From Imbricaverruca yamaguchii (Eukaryota > Arthropoda > Thecostraca > Neoverrucidae), in assembly GCA_034440575.1 (NCBI GenBank), contig JAOTOL010001469.1:1066501-1130500 (forward strand): a DNA stretch of 64,000 nucleotides. The letters run 5' to 3'. The notes below the pieces were generated by a model. The model worked only from the letters and a program-made list of their open reading frames with translations. It was not told where the DNA came from and ran no database searches. The position numbers and the translations under genes were made by a program. Below, one piece after another: positions 37,170 through 48,349 of this stretch (position 1 is the stretch's first letter; each line of letters opens with the position of its first letter).

Positions 37170-39545
37170 TGTATCTTGTAGGGCATATTGGTGCATTTTG
37201 GAAGGTCCTTAGCCGCTCTATGTTCCTTTGCTGGTTCCAATGCTACCGGCATCCGAATTATTCCTGAAAGTCGGAAACATGGACGTCTTTGATCATACCC
37301 ATTGTGTCATCTACATGAATGATCAGTAACCGTAGGGCTCTTTAAACTATAAACGGAATGAATTTTCCAATTGCGTGGTAATACTTCCTCTGTCACTCTT
37401 AGCTTCGATGAACATGAGGAGGGGTCTCGACCCAGTCCTCTATTCGCAAAGCGATAGCCTAGAACCCATTCGTAATGAGGTCAAGTCGGACATAAAACTA
37501 ACAATAAGACAGCGCACATAGCACGAGCACATTCGTCGACACAAAAAAATCCTGCAGATACCCAGATGAAGTTCAGAACCAAACGCAGCAAGGTAAGTGT
37601 GGCTTGACAATCTGTCTTATTTCTAGATGTATCTTTTTTAAACTGTTTTCTATCCTCGCTTCCCCGTCATTAAAAATTTTCCAGAATTTACACATATGGG
37701 CATTTAGAGTGGCTCGGGCTTCGCCTGCCAATAGCCACCTAGTGAATAACGTAGCTTGGTGTTTTATTCCTCTTTTTCTATGACTGTTCTACCGCCGTAT
37801 TCTTTCTAGAGTCACACAGTTCACCGAGCCTAGAACATGTGGACGCTTGACAACGGTGTCCCACCGCCAACTGCGACAGCTGTAAATCAAAGCTATTTAA
37901 GTATTGGAGCTGTATTTGGCATTGTCATATATGTCACATATATATATATATACTGCGGTCCGCGTCATTTGGGTGGTGACAAACGATGTACTTACCTTTC
38001 GCAGGCTTTCTGACTTCCTGGAAACCCGGAGATGGACGGGTGTACCTGTATGCTTCAGGTTACCACGACACCGCCAAAAAACAATGCGCACGTGTCTAGG
38101 CTGGTGTCAGCGGGTTTCCATTCGCATCACTTGCAAAACTGAGCCGTATGGGAGCGGTGGGTTCCCGAAGTGTCACAGCTGCCATTTTCACAGCTGCCAC
38201 GGAAGTCCTCTGCTGTCACAGCTCCAATTTCGTCGCTGTTGTTCGTTAGTGTGAACCAAATTAACTGTGTAGTGTAGTTTCTTCGCTCCCAAAGGCGTTT
38301 GCTATGGAGTGTTTGCACGGGGTATCAATCAAATCGGGGCCAATGTGCGTTGCACAATATATACCATGGAGCACAGGGGGAGTGGTGGCTTCTTCTATAT
38401 TGACTGTATCAATTAGCGCACGTGGTTTATGTCGAATTTCTTCAGCAATGTGTAATGCAACTTGGACGTGAATTGAGTCCGATTATTCAGCTTCCTTTAT
38501 ATTGCCGTCAGGGTTGGTGACAGCCACTCTTGATCTCACTCAGCCGTGAGCGATGAGTTATCGCCGAGAGGAAAGGAAACGAAGACCGGATCAATGCTTC
38601 CGATACCGTTCCGGACAAGTGTAGCCGAGGCGGTCTACACCCGAGCGATGGAAGCAACATTAGCAACGAAGAGAGTCAATCCCGGGATGTGCAGCGTGCA
38701 TGTGCATGCGCGCTGCACATCTTGTCGCACGGCGCCGAACTGAAGGCCGTAGTTGTGCTTTTACATAAGCGATTGCTTAACCAACTTGCAATTACTTGGC
38801 GGGAGCGAAATAATGACAAATCCGTTTGTTCAGCAACGCCCAACCAACACACTGATTTTTCAGAAGTCAACGGACATACAGACGATTTTGGGCCGCCGGT
38901 CGCAAGCCGCACACATCCTCCAGTGCCCTAAACTATCTTCAAGTTATCGGGTGTAGCGCGGTCACAGCGTTGGCTGCGACTTCTGCGTGTAGGCGTGACA
39001 AGATTGAGGCATTTGGCGCCAACTCAGCAGGAAGTATAACGTCAGTGGGACACTGCACCAGGTGCTGGAGCCTCGCGGCGTCCTCTGTGTGGGGGGCATG
39101 TTGAGCGCTGGAAGGATTTCCATGTCGCGCTCAACTCTAGTGTGCAGAGTTCTCGCGGATTGTGAGCACCCGGCGTGCTGCAACATGGTCACGGTCCAAA
39201 GTCGGAGCGAAATTCGAGGAGGCTGAAGTGGTTGACGGCAATCGCGGGGGAGCCGCGGCACATTGCCTCAATTCTACCGTCGAGGTCACCATGGATGCTT
39301 TTCCCCTTCTCTCCAACCTCCTCCTTTGCGAAAACACCTCAGAATTCAATCTTAATTTCAACAGGATGTTTAGAGCTATTCCCAGGTCCTTTATTATTAC
39401 TTATACAAAATTAAATCCGAGTTGTTGCTGGGGTGGCTTTAGGAACCAGGGTTATATTGCTAAGCAGAGATTGTTGCGTGAACCATGCCCCCACCACCCG
39501 ATCCATGAATTCCAGCTCAACGGCAGAATTTAAACCGAAAATTTA
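37170..39545. other. Unassigned intronic stretch
   Basis: Mostly unique sequence with a short TA tract near 37937. Open frames around 38546-38930 and 39160-39530 have no recognisable domain. Confidence 0.4.
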
Positions 39546-39549
39546 ACGT

Positions 39550-39735
39550 GCCGTCGATGCACCGACACAGCCGCCCGGTAGCTCGTCCCCGGCATTATCG
39601 GGCCAGCTGCCAACTGGCACTCCCGGCCGGGGGCTAAATGCGAGCGCGCGAAGCGGCTCGAACCCTGTTTTGCCAGGACAGGGAAGACCAGTGCATGCCA
39701 GCGCTCTAACCATCTGAGTCACCGGGGGGGCTGAA
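39550..39735 (-). mobile_element. tRNA-derived SINE, family 1, minus copy
   Basis: Box A TGACTCAGATGG (39721-39710) and box B GGGTTCGAGCC (39665-39655) on the minus strand, with AGAGCGCTGGCATGC between them. The body (GCTTCGCGCG, CCCCGGCCGGGAG, GGCAGCTGG) matches 36365-36490. The tRNA-like head is well preserved. Confidence 0.85.
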
Positions 39736-39739
39736 GGTT

Positions 39740-40630
39740 GAGAATCTCCAAGACCTTGATAAATGTTGCATGTATGAATATTAATATCGTTAGTAATTAT
39801 TGGAATATTAATATAATATACTATTAATGTCATACATGCCAAGTTTCGCGATGTTCCTTTTTAAAACAAACGAATTTACCCTTTTCGAATGTCCCATTAT
39901 TTTGTATCCCAAACCTCATTGTCTAGTCCGACTGCTTGTAGCGCAATTCGCAAAACCTAACTGTATACATACTTTCCGGAGAGCATGTGATTTACTCTTG
40001 GAAAACTTTGGATGACGAGGATTCCAATATAAACATATCCGAACACCTCTCACACAAATACGCAATGAAGCGCACCATTGTGAGAAATGCGAGTTTGCTT
40101 AAAACGCAACTGTTGACCGCAAACAATTTTCGGACTCCATACTGATTATCCTCATGGACTGGAAATTGTGATTGGTGGTCGACACCACCGTCTCGGGGGT
40201 GGAGGCGCTTCTGGTGTCCTGACAGAGCCGATCAAAACTCAGTGGGACCATTTTCACGTCGGACAATCAGCTGACTGCTGGTTGTTTTGGTGATTATCAA
40301 CAGTGCTCGCGAATGCGCACGAGCGCGGTCCTCTCTGAAGCGAGTCTGACCTTGCCGGACGCAGGTTATACATACCGCATGCTTGTGCAGAGTAAAGGCG
40401 TCTGATATCAAATACATCAATACTCAACTCACAACTGTAGCATCGACTTTCCCCAAATTTACTCTGTGAATTGCGCTCTGCAATGCCAGCTGTTATTTTG
40501 AAAGCACCACTCCACAAATGTGCGAAAGTAGCATTACTGATGTTCTTCCATATACGCCACCACCAAGCACAGAACCCTAAGCTGGGTTCGTTGTGTCTGG
40601 GCTGTGCCGTTCAGCAGGCTAATTGGACCA
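39740..40630. other. Unassigned intronic stretch
   Basis: No gene or repeat recognised. Confidence 0.4.
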
Positions 40631-40636
40631 TGCTCA

Positions 40637-41235
40637 CTGTCAGACTATTTCCATCATCGTACTATTGGCCCTGTCAGACTATTTCCATCATCGTACTATT
40701 CGCCCTGTCAGACTATTGCCACCATTGTACTATTCACCCTGTCAGACTATTACCATCATTGTACTATTCGCCCTGTCGGGCTATTACCACCATTGTACTA
40801 TTCGCCCTGCCGGACTACTACCACTATTATACTATTCGCCCTATTGGAATATTTCCACCGTGTGACTACTACCACTGTTGGATTGTTCGCCATGTTGGAC
40901 TATCTCTATCGTGTGACTATGCTTACTGCTGGACAATTCACCATGTTGGACTATTCGCCATATTGGACTATTCGCGATGTTGGACGATTTCCACCGTGTG
41001 ACTATTCCCATTGTTGCACTATTCGCCATATTGGACTATCTCCACTGTGTGACTATTCCCACTGTAGGACTATTTACCATGCTGGACTATCTCCACTGTG
41101 TGACTGTTCCCACTGTTGGACTATTCCCACTGTTCGACTAATCATCCTATTGTACTATTCCCGCTGTTAGACTATTCCCACCATTGTACTATTCCACCTA
41201 TTGGATTATTCGCAATGTTGAACTATTCCGACTGG
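40637..41235. repeat. 17/34-bp minisatellite
   Basis: Early units recur every 34 bases (CTGTCAGACTATTTCC at 40637, 40671, 40705). The 34-mer is itself two related 17-mers built on ACTATTCCCAC-like cores. Later units drift. Two overlapping long frames rich in Tyr, His, Cys and Ile are translations of the array. Confidence 0.9.
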
Positions 41236-41710
41236 CAGAGCCGGGTTGACTGTGCCCGGCTGTAGCTAGCTGGTATCGGTGGAATGTGATCCCACATGTG
41301 ATCTCACATCTCAAGCTACCAATTGGTGATAGATGTCGCGATGGATGGATGGATGTAATTAGTCACGTGAAGAGCCCATTCTGAAGACAATGCAGAATCA
41401 GTCGAAGCTGGCCGTGAGTCTGTGAGCTCGTTTAAGGCAGGTGGCACGCCATTCTTACAGCAGATTGGACGCCATTCTGAGAGTCGTCTGGTGCCGATGT
41501 GGTGCATGGCAGCGAGCACCTTCGGCTGTGCTGATCCCCATGGATTACAGTCGGCGTGCCTACATGCTAATCGACGTCGACGATCCTGAATAATTCATCG
41601 ACAAGGCGTAAAGCGCCCAGTCTCAAAACCCCTTCGCGATTCCCTGATCACATAATCAGGACACGGAAGCGGCCTTTAGTTGTACAACGTGTCCCGGAAA
41701 TGTCCAAATC

Positions 41711-42392
41711 AATCAACCTACCCCAGCAGTGGCCAAACCAGTCAACCTGCCCCGGTAGTGCCTAGGCCAGTCAACCTGCCCTGGCAGTAACCAGGCCAGG
41801 CAACCTGCCCCGGCAGTAACCAGGCCAGTGAACCTGCCCCGGCAGTAACCAGGCCAGTCAACCTGCCCCAGCAGTAACCAGGCCAGTCAACCTCCCCTGG
41901 CAGTAACCAGGCCAGTCAACCTGCCCCGGTAGTGCCTAGGCCAGTCAACCTGCCCTGGCAGTAACCAGGCCAGTCAACCTGCCCTGGCAGTAACCAGGCC
42001 AGTCAACCTGCCCTGGCAGTAACCAGGCCAGTCAACCTGCCCCGGTAGTGCCTAGGCCAGTCAACCTGCCCTGGCAGTAACCAGGCCAGTGCACCTGCCC
42101 TGGCAGTAACTAGGCCAGTGCAACCTCCCTGGGAGTAACCAGGCCAGTGCACCTGCCCCGGTAGTGCCTAGGCCAGTGCACCTGCCCTGGCAGTAACCAG
42201 GCCAGTCAACCTCCCCTGGCAGTAACCAGGCCAGTCAACCTGCCCCGGTAGTGCCTAGGCCAGTGCACCTGCCCTGGCAGTAACCAGGCCAGTCAACCTG
42301 CCCTGGCAGTAACCAGGCCAGTTAACCTCCCCTGGCAGTAACCAGGCCAGTCAACCTGCCCTGGCAGTAACCAGGCCAGTCAACCTGCCCTG
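41711..42392. repeat. 29-bp minisatellite, about 24 copies
   Basis: The unit is CCAGGCCAGTCAACCTGCCC plus nine further bases (TGGCAGTAA or variants such as CGGTAGTGC). Variant units alternate along the array, suggesting duplication of multi-unit blocks. Confidence 0.95.
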
Positions 42393-42399
42393 CCACATG

Positions 42400-43480
42400 C
42401 CACTTGCCACCTCAGGGTAAGTTTCACAAGAAGGCCTGAAAGGAGGAAAATGAGTGTGTACGTTCCTGCTGGATGACGAATTCCTGGGGTCAAACTTGTG
42501 ACCAAGATTGCTCCACGTGAAGTATTTTCCTTTCTTCCCCTCCTGTAAAGTACCACTGGATAACGTGCTGTCGATCGGTGAGGCGTTCAACACCTGCCCC
42601 GGTGGGAGCAGGACAGCCCGATGAACGCCCGCCAACCACTCTCTCATCACTTAGCGCGCGCTTTATTTGCCAATTAGAGCGCTTGATATAGACGCTGGGT
42701 AGCTCTGCGCCCGGCAGGTGGCTCTGATGACGCAGACGTCCTCGCCGGCGTTTAAGGGAGCGCAACCACGGAAAGTTCAGTTTAGCTGGTTCAGTCGTCC
42801 GACGAGAGGCACTGCTGACACGGACGTCATCGCTGGCGCTCGAGGGAGCGCGGCCAGAGAGAGTTGAGTTGTGTTGGCCCGGTCTGCGCATTTACCGGGC
42901 CGCAGCGATTGACGAGATAATCCAACCATTGTCCGACTTGTGGTTGACGTCGACAGCAATCAATCATTGAGCGCTTTAATAAGGTTACGATTTCAACTGG
43001 GCGACTGAGAAACTCGAGCCGCTTGGTGGACGCGATGCCGTTTACGTGGAGCGAAAGGTGCGATACAAGATGAACATCCACCTCATGCACATTGATTAAA
43101 GCGCATCTGCAAATCACTAAAAGTGCGGTCGCTGTGTAGAAGTAAAGCGTTCCAGATTGTCTTCATAAGAAGTAGCTGGTGTGGTGCTTCCGCTTTACCA
43201 CATTGATTCCAGGCTGGCCAACAGCAGCAACTCCAAATGCTGTTAAATATCTGATCCAAATGATTTAATGCCTATGTGGTGCAACTGTGGTCTCTATCAA
43301 CAACTGATGAGACAACACGGATGCACTAGCTGTTTAGAACAGCATATAGTAATAAAAATCCAACTGCTTCACACGCCTGCAGTGTTAAGTTCACATATTT
43401 GGTAGCTGCAATTATGCCGTTTCATATTACAACCTGGCAAAATGGGTAGGTAGATCAGATGCTGAGTAGCTCGGTGGTTA
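42400..43480. other. Unassigned intronic stretch
   Basis: No supported exon. A repeated GACGTCATCGCTGGCGC-like block occurs near 42740 and 42825. Confidence 0.4.
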
Positions 43481-43482
43481 GC

Positions 43483-43720
43483 GTCGGTAGCTCAATGGTT
43501 GAACTGAGCGTTTGGCACGCCAGAGGTACGGGGTTCGATACCCTACGATACCCGCTCTTCTTGCCAGGATGAGAGGCAAGCGACGCCATATGGCCTCAGC
43601 TGCTGAATGCGTCGTAAAGCCACAATCCACTCCAATCCTATCTTATGGGAAAGGGCGAAGGGTTCGGATGGATCCCCTTGATTGTGCTGGAATCGCTATG
43701 TCTGAGAACTTGCGAAATTG
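43483..43720 (+). mobile_element. tRNA-derived SINE, family 2
   Basis: Box A-like TAGCTCAATGG (from 43488) and box B GGTTCGATACC (from 43532) at pol III spacing, followed by a tRNA-unrelated body with GCCACAATCCACTCCAATCC and GGTTCGGATGGATCCCC. It lies antisense in the orcokinin intron, about 360 bases from the end of exon 2. Confidence 0.75.
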
Positions 43721-44082
43721 AACACGTGATGTCATTTTCATCAATACTTTCTGAGATAAAAAAACGAACAAAGATGCATCGATGCCGGGCATTATAATCA
43801 AACAGTGGGAACAAATGCAGAACGGTGGAGGACCAAAGGAGAATCACCGCAACGATGGAGAACCACAGGGCTAAATAGTGGAAGCTGTGGAAAACAAGTT
43901 CGCAAGAGTGTAAGACCACAGGGTTACCGTTGCTAGCGTGTGAAGGTAACTTCCATACATATCCCCAGATTGCGGCTGACGGTATGAAGGGCACGTGGAT
44001 GCTTGCTGCCTGTGGGGTACATGACTTTCTACCGTCGCAAGTGGCAGAAGAAGCATCAGACAGAAGCATCTGTGGTACTCAC

Positions 44083-44380
44083 GGAGATAGTCGAGCAGGT
44101 GCTGTTTGCAGGATCTGCAGAGTCGGTGGCTGTGTGCCTGGTGGGCCACTTCTCGCAGCAGATTTCCTCCGCCCAGCGAGTCGATGCCTCGCAGCAGATT
44201 TCCCCCGCCCAGCGAGTCGATGCCTCTCAGCAGGTTTCCTCCGCCTAGCGAGTCGATGCCTCTCAGCAGGTTTCCTCCGCCAAGCGAGTCGATGCCTCGC
44301 GGAAGATGACCGCTTCCCAGGCTGTCTCCAGCCAGATCGGACACCTGGCGGATAGAAGGGCGAACCATATTCACATTCGG
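44083..44380 (-). CDS. Orcokinin: Orcokinin gene, exon 2: B-type orcokinin repeats
   Basis: A minus-strand exon of 298 bases. The 3' splice site is TATTTATGTGCAG (last base 44381), entering in phase 0, which matches the donor phase of exon 1. The 5' splice site is CTCC/GTGAGT, leaving in phase 1, which matches the acceptor of exon 3. It encodes 99 residues: a leader PNVNMVRPSIRQVSDLA, a diverged unit GDSLGSGHLPR, four perfect copies of GIDSLGGGNLLR, and EVAHQAHSHRLCRSCK followed by QHLLDYL. The repeats match the B-type orcokinin pattern of insects and decapods (xxDSxGGGxL). Each ends in a single Arg, so processing is predicted at monobasic sites. An unspliced form would read on past the donor and stop near 43871, so use as an alternative last exon cannot be excluded. 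Confidence 0.92.
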
Positions 44381-44384
44381 CTGC

Positions 44385-45100
44385 ACATAAATACACTACG
44401 ATCAGACACATAATGGGAATCACTTTGTACAAGCGAAACCTAGGTGATGGTAGGCGTTGGCTTATCTTCGAAACTTCCAATATACAGCTTGACATAATTT
44501 TATTCTGACACCCATGGAAGGAAATGGATTATAAATTCAGCTGCAGTATATACTTATCCCTGGGCGTACTCGCACGTGTTCGGATGAATATGGTCGGAGA
44601 TTCGTCCGCGTCATAAGCCAAACAAGGTGATCTGGGCAAAGTCAGATAACTTACCTGAAATAGCCTTGGAGATATCAATGAACAATGTGGACACTTCAGC
44701 TGAGTAGGTCATCACTCAACTATACACAAGCACTGCCCATTTGGTGACAATAGTGAACATTGCTTGCCGATAATTAGCTATGTCAGTGAAAGACAATCCA
44801 GCATTTTTCATTCCATGACTCATGGTGACTATCCATGACATCTTGAAGCTATCATGCCATAGGTTGACAAAGAATGCCATATCAGCCATGTCACGGAAAC
44901 GCGTTCCTAACGTGTGTCAGTTTACCGTGCTCTCGAAAAAAGTGTTATAAAGCATGAATTAATTCCATCGCCATCTTTCCGCGTTTTCGGTTGGTAAACT
45001 GGTAGCCTTCGGTTTTTATTCCGGGGTGTCGAATTCAAACCAAGGGAGGTAAACCCATTCTATTAATGAAAGGAAAAGAAAATATCGAACCAAAGAAAGT
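44385..45100. other. Orcokinin intron 1, 3' end
   Basis: Includes the splice acceptor region of exon 2. A weak tRNA-like pattern lies near 44990-45060. Nothing else is recognised. Confidence 0.4.
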
Positions 45101-45104
45101 CTCC

Positions 45105-45205
45105 CGCTATTAACCCGTCCCGTCTCGGGGGGTCTTCAACCGCCTCCCCTCAGGTTTTTCGCGGATAGTGGACGAACGGCGCGCGGCAGCGCGGCCGAAT
45201 TTGGC
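45105..45205 (-). repeat. Dispersed repeat, copy 2
   Basis: Reverse complement of 2800-2890, with the shared core TATCCGCGAAAAACCTGA and the same GACCCCCCGAGACGGGACGG block. Confidence 0.85.
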
Positions 45206-45209
45206 ATAC

Positions 45210-45595
45210 CTTTTCCCACATCAATTTGGCACACTGTTTCAAAATTTTTAGGTCAGGTCATCTAGGGTCAATGAGTTAGTCAAGGTCAAGTGAGGTCACC
45301 TCCAAAAACGTTCAATCAGTCGTCACGCTTTAACGGATGCAGATATTTTAATGAAACTTTCAGCATTTGATTATCTTTACAGATGCAACAAAACGTACGA
45401 GTGGAATTTTCCATTTTTTCCGTTTTTACTACATATAAATTTTGCGTGTTTGCCAAATTGCAGTTCAAGTAGAGGATTCTGGCTAAAATTAAGCATTTTT
45501 TATTAGGGTAAGTTGACTTCCAACAACGTTTCTTGGCTTCATCTACCCATTGGAAGGGGAAAATGAAAGAAAACTGGAAAACTCAAAATGTTGAA
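45210..45595. other. Unassigned intronic stretch
   Basis: AT-rich; nothing recognised. Confidence 0.35.
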
Positions 45596-45599
45596 ATAA

Positions 45600-45990
45600 A
45601 AAAATTATTTGGAGGGCCAAAAAATTATAGCCCTCGATTCGAGGGCGATTTCGCTTTCGCGATTTAGTCGATTTAGCGATTTAGTCGATTTCGCTGTCCT
45701 TTTCTCATTCCAAATAAATTTGGTTTTTCATATATCCCCAAAATGAACTCCTAGAGTAAAAAAATAATACAAGCCGAGAAAAATCGTGGAAATCTAGCCC
45801 CCTGGTGACGTCACTTTTGGGGAAAAATTGTTTTGGAGGATGGACCCGGACCGTACTCGTCGAGCACGTTCCGATGACACCTCTTTCGTTTTCGTACGAT
45901 GGTTAGTTTGGATTTTAGAGGGGATCTTCAACCGCCCCGCCCCCCCGAGAAGGGGTGTGAGGATTTGACCGGAAAGACGAAAGGGTTAAC
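45600..45990 (+). repeat. Dispersed repeat of about 400 bp, copy 1
   Basis: It matches the reverse complement of 63605-64000. Shared cores are CTTTCGTTTTCGT, TTAGTTTGGA, GGGGTGTGAGGAT, TGACCGGAAAGACG and GGTGACGTCACTT/GGGACGTCACTT. Which end is 5' is unknown. Confidence 0.8.
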
Positions 45991-45994
45991 GAAA

Positions 45995-46585
45995 TTTGGT
46001 GAGTACATCGCACACGAAATTACTCCAGCTCCATATATATGTTTGAAGGCGGGTGGCTGTATATACGATGACGCCAATGCAACTATGATCTATGGCTGAT
46101 AGCGCGGATATTCGAATTCGCTCTTCCTTTTGACCTTTGTCCGTGACCGTCCAGCGAACCCATAGGCACCTTATATCGGAAGCTATATACAGTGAGGTGA
46201 AGGCTACCTGGCTCATGCCTGGCATACGCTATAAATGTTTTCGAAGATTCCATTTTGTATATCATTTGGATTTCAAAGAGTAATTCCTAAGAAAAAACGG
46301 AACTACAGCCAGCAATATTTTATGAGGAACTTAACTTCTGTCATTTTCTGACAACAAATGGCATGGTAAAATGGAAATAGTTGTCTTACATGACACTAAT
46401 CAGCATCGTTAGGCGTCATGAGCGGACATAATACCGGTGGCGCCTCTGGTGGTGGGTTTGTAAAAGAACACCACCAGAGTGGGCCGGGTCTGATTAATGC
46501 TATATTCTAGTTTCTAGAGAAGGTGCAGGTGATTTCCAATAGTCAAATTCGAACAACTTTCTTATGAGTTCATTTTATTATCAAA
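45995..46585. other. Unassigned intronic stretch
   Basis: Nothing recognised. Confidence 0.4.
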
Positions 46586-46589
46586 TCAT

Positions 46590-47325
46590 TTCACCCTGTC
46601 ACTTTACCGTTAAAGTGAAATGAAAGCAATTGGCCATCCAACATCTTGTGATAAAAACGCGTCATACATCTTCTGTGTGGTGTGCTGACAATTTCCAATG
46701 TTCTTAACTAAACGGAAATCGAACGTGCTACATTCTTATATCATCTTGAATAACTTCCATGAAGATTTAACCCTGTCACTTTTGCACTCAATTCCAGAAT
46801 TTGTGTTCCAAATTATCACATCATACTACATTATATTCTATATCAAATGTTGTACGTTACCGAATTAATAGTCAATTGTCTGAAATAAACCGGCATAAAA
46901 TCAGCTGTCTTTTGGTGCCATGTTCAACTACATTTATAGATATCTAACCATGTCATTTTTTTCACTCAATTCAAAGATTTGTATCTGAAATTATCACATT
47001 CTATTCCTTCAAATTGAACATCGGATCTTCAACATTAACGAATGAATTTCCAATGGTCTCAAATAAACTAGCATAAAATCAGCTACCTTCTGATGGCACA
47101 ATCGACTATTTTGATATGTATATTTAACCCTGTCATTTTTGCACTCAACTCCCCGATTTCTGTCTCGAGTTATCACATTGTATTACTTTTACTTGCATAT
47201 CACATGTTCTATGTTAACGAATTAATTTCCAATCGTCTCAAATAAACTGCCATAGAATCAGCTGCCTTCTGATGTCATACTCGACTACTTTTATAAATAT
47301 CTAACCCTGTCATTTTTTACATTTT
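46590..47325. repeat. 178-bp satellite-like tandem repeat, about four copies
   Basis: The landmark TTAACCCTGTCATTTTTGCAC or a close variant recurs near 46591, 46768, 46946, 47128 and 47303, spacings of about 175-182 bases. Each unit also carries AATTTCCAAT, TCAAATAAAC and AAAATCAGCT. Confidence 0.9.
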
Positions 47326-47329
47326 GACA

Positions 47330-48175
47330 TGAAGCTGTCCGGAATTATTGAGGTTCTGACACGGCTCGATACACGTCAAGCGCCGACGGTTGCTGCCCAG
47401 AGGATCCGGAGGGCCGCCGAGGGGTGACATAGCAAAAAGTAACGTAAAGTTCCACCTTTTAACAATGCTAAACATCATCGGCTCTGCCACGCCAAAATGG
47501 TATAGGAGAAATTCACGGTTGTTGATGCATTCTTTCCATTCAGCGCCCATAAGCGCAATATAGACAATATCGAGAAAACCTGTCGGCATCGACTGTGCTA
47601 GTGGCAGAACTCATGCCAGGTACATCGCCTAGTGTTTCAAATATGAAAATCTGCCTGTTACTTTGGCGTTGGGGCCCATTAACATTCAGGGAATGTTTTG
47701 TGCATGAATGGCGTACATGATCCATGGTTTGCGCCCCACCATATTATGAATGGCGGCGGGGGGTCGGGGACGGGCCGGGGGCCGCCAGCGTCGCCGCCAG
47801 CATCCGGCTGTCTATGGTGAAAAGTTCCAGAATGCAATACGCAAAGTAACAATATGCGCGATATATCACTGTAAATGGCAATGGAATTGACGTCTGAAGG
47901 CAAACTAACTTTCATACATGCAACTCGCGTCATATTTTATGGAGGCAGTCTCATAAATTGTAACTATATTCTTTCGTGCACACACTAATGAACACCCGAG
48001 CGCGCTTGTCTCGGACGCGTGTTTCAGAGTTCTTGAATGGCATCCGGAACCTACCTGTTTTCTTTCTTTACTGGGGGTCCCCCTGATGTCCGCATTAACA
48101 TTGCGTCTTACGCCTAACGTGACGTCTAGGTGGTGGATGAAGCGTTGTAGAAACATGAATCGTGTATATTTATAT
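47330..48175. other. Unassigned intronic stretch
   Basis: A G/C-rich patch near 47750-47800 and otherwise unique sequence; no exon supported. Confidence 0.4.
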
Positions 48176-48178
48176 ACA

Positions 48179-48180
<2 letters not shown>

Positions 48181-48254
<74 letters not shown>

Positions 48255-48345
48255 CATATGTATATATGTATATATATGTATATATACGTATATATATATA
48301 TATGTATAATTATATATATTTATATTTATATATATATATATACAT
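48181..48345. repeat. TA-rich microsatellite
   Basis: TA dinucleotides from 48182 to about 48251, then TATGTATATA and TATACGTATA variants. Confidence 0.95.
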
Positions 48346-48349
48346 ATTA

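Noticed and set aside
40471..41170. Frames of 176 and 188 codons with repeated Tyr/His/Cys/Ile words
   Set aside because: Translations of the 17/34-bp minisatellite in two frames simultaneously.
41711..42392. Possible CRISPR array
   Set aside because: The 29-bp units are contiguous with no unique spacers and lie in an animal gene intron; it is a minisatellite.
43483..43560. Possible tRNA gene
   Set aside because: Boxes A and B are present but the cloverleaf stems are not convincing and a SINE-like body follows, so it is called a SINE.
44079..44495. 138-codon minus-strand frame over the B exon, with a hydrophobic MCLIVVYLCAAE start
   Set aside because: The hydrophobic start resembles a signal peptide, but the frame reads the orcokinin B repeats out of frame; the splice-supported frame gives perfect GIDSLGGGNLLR units.
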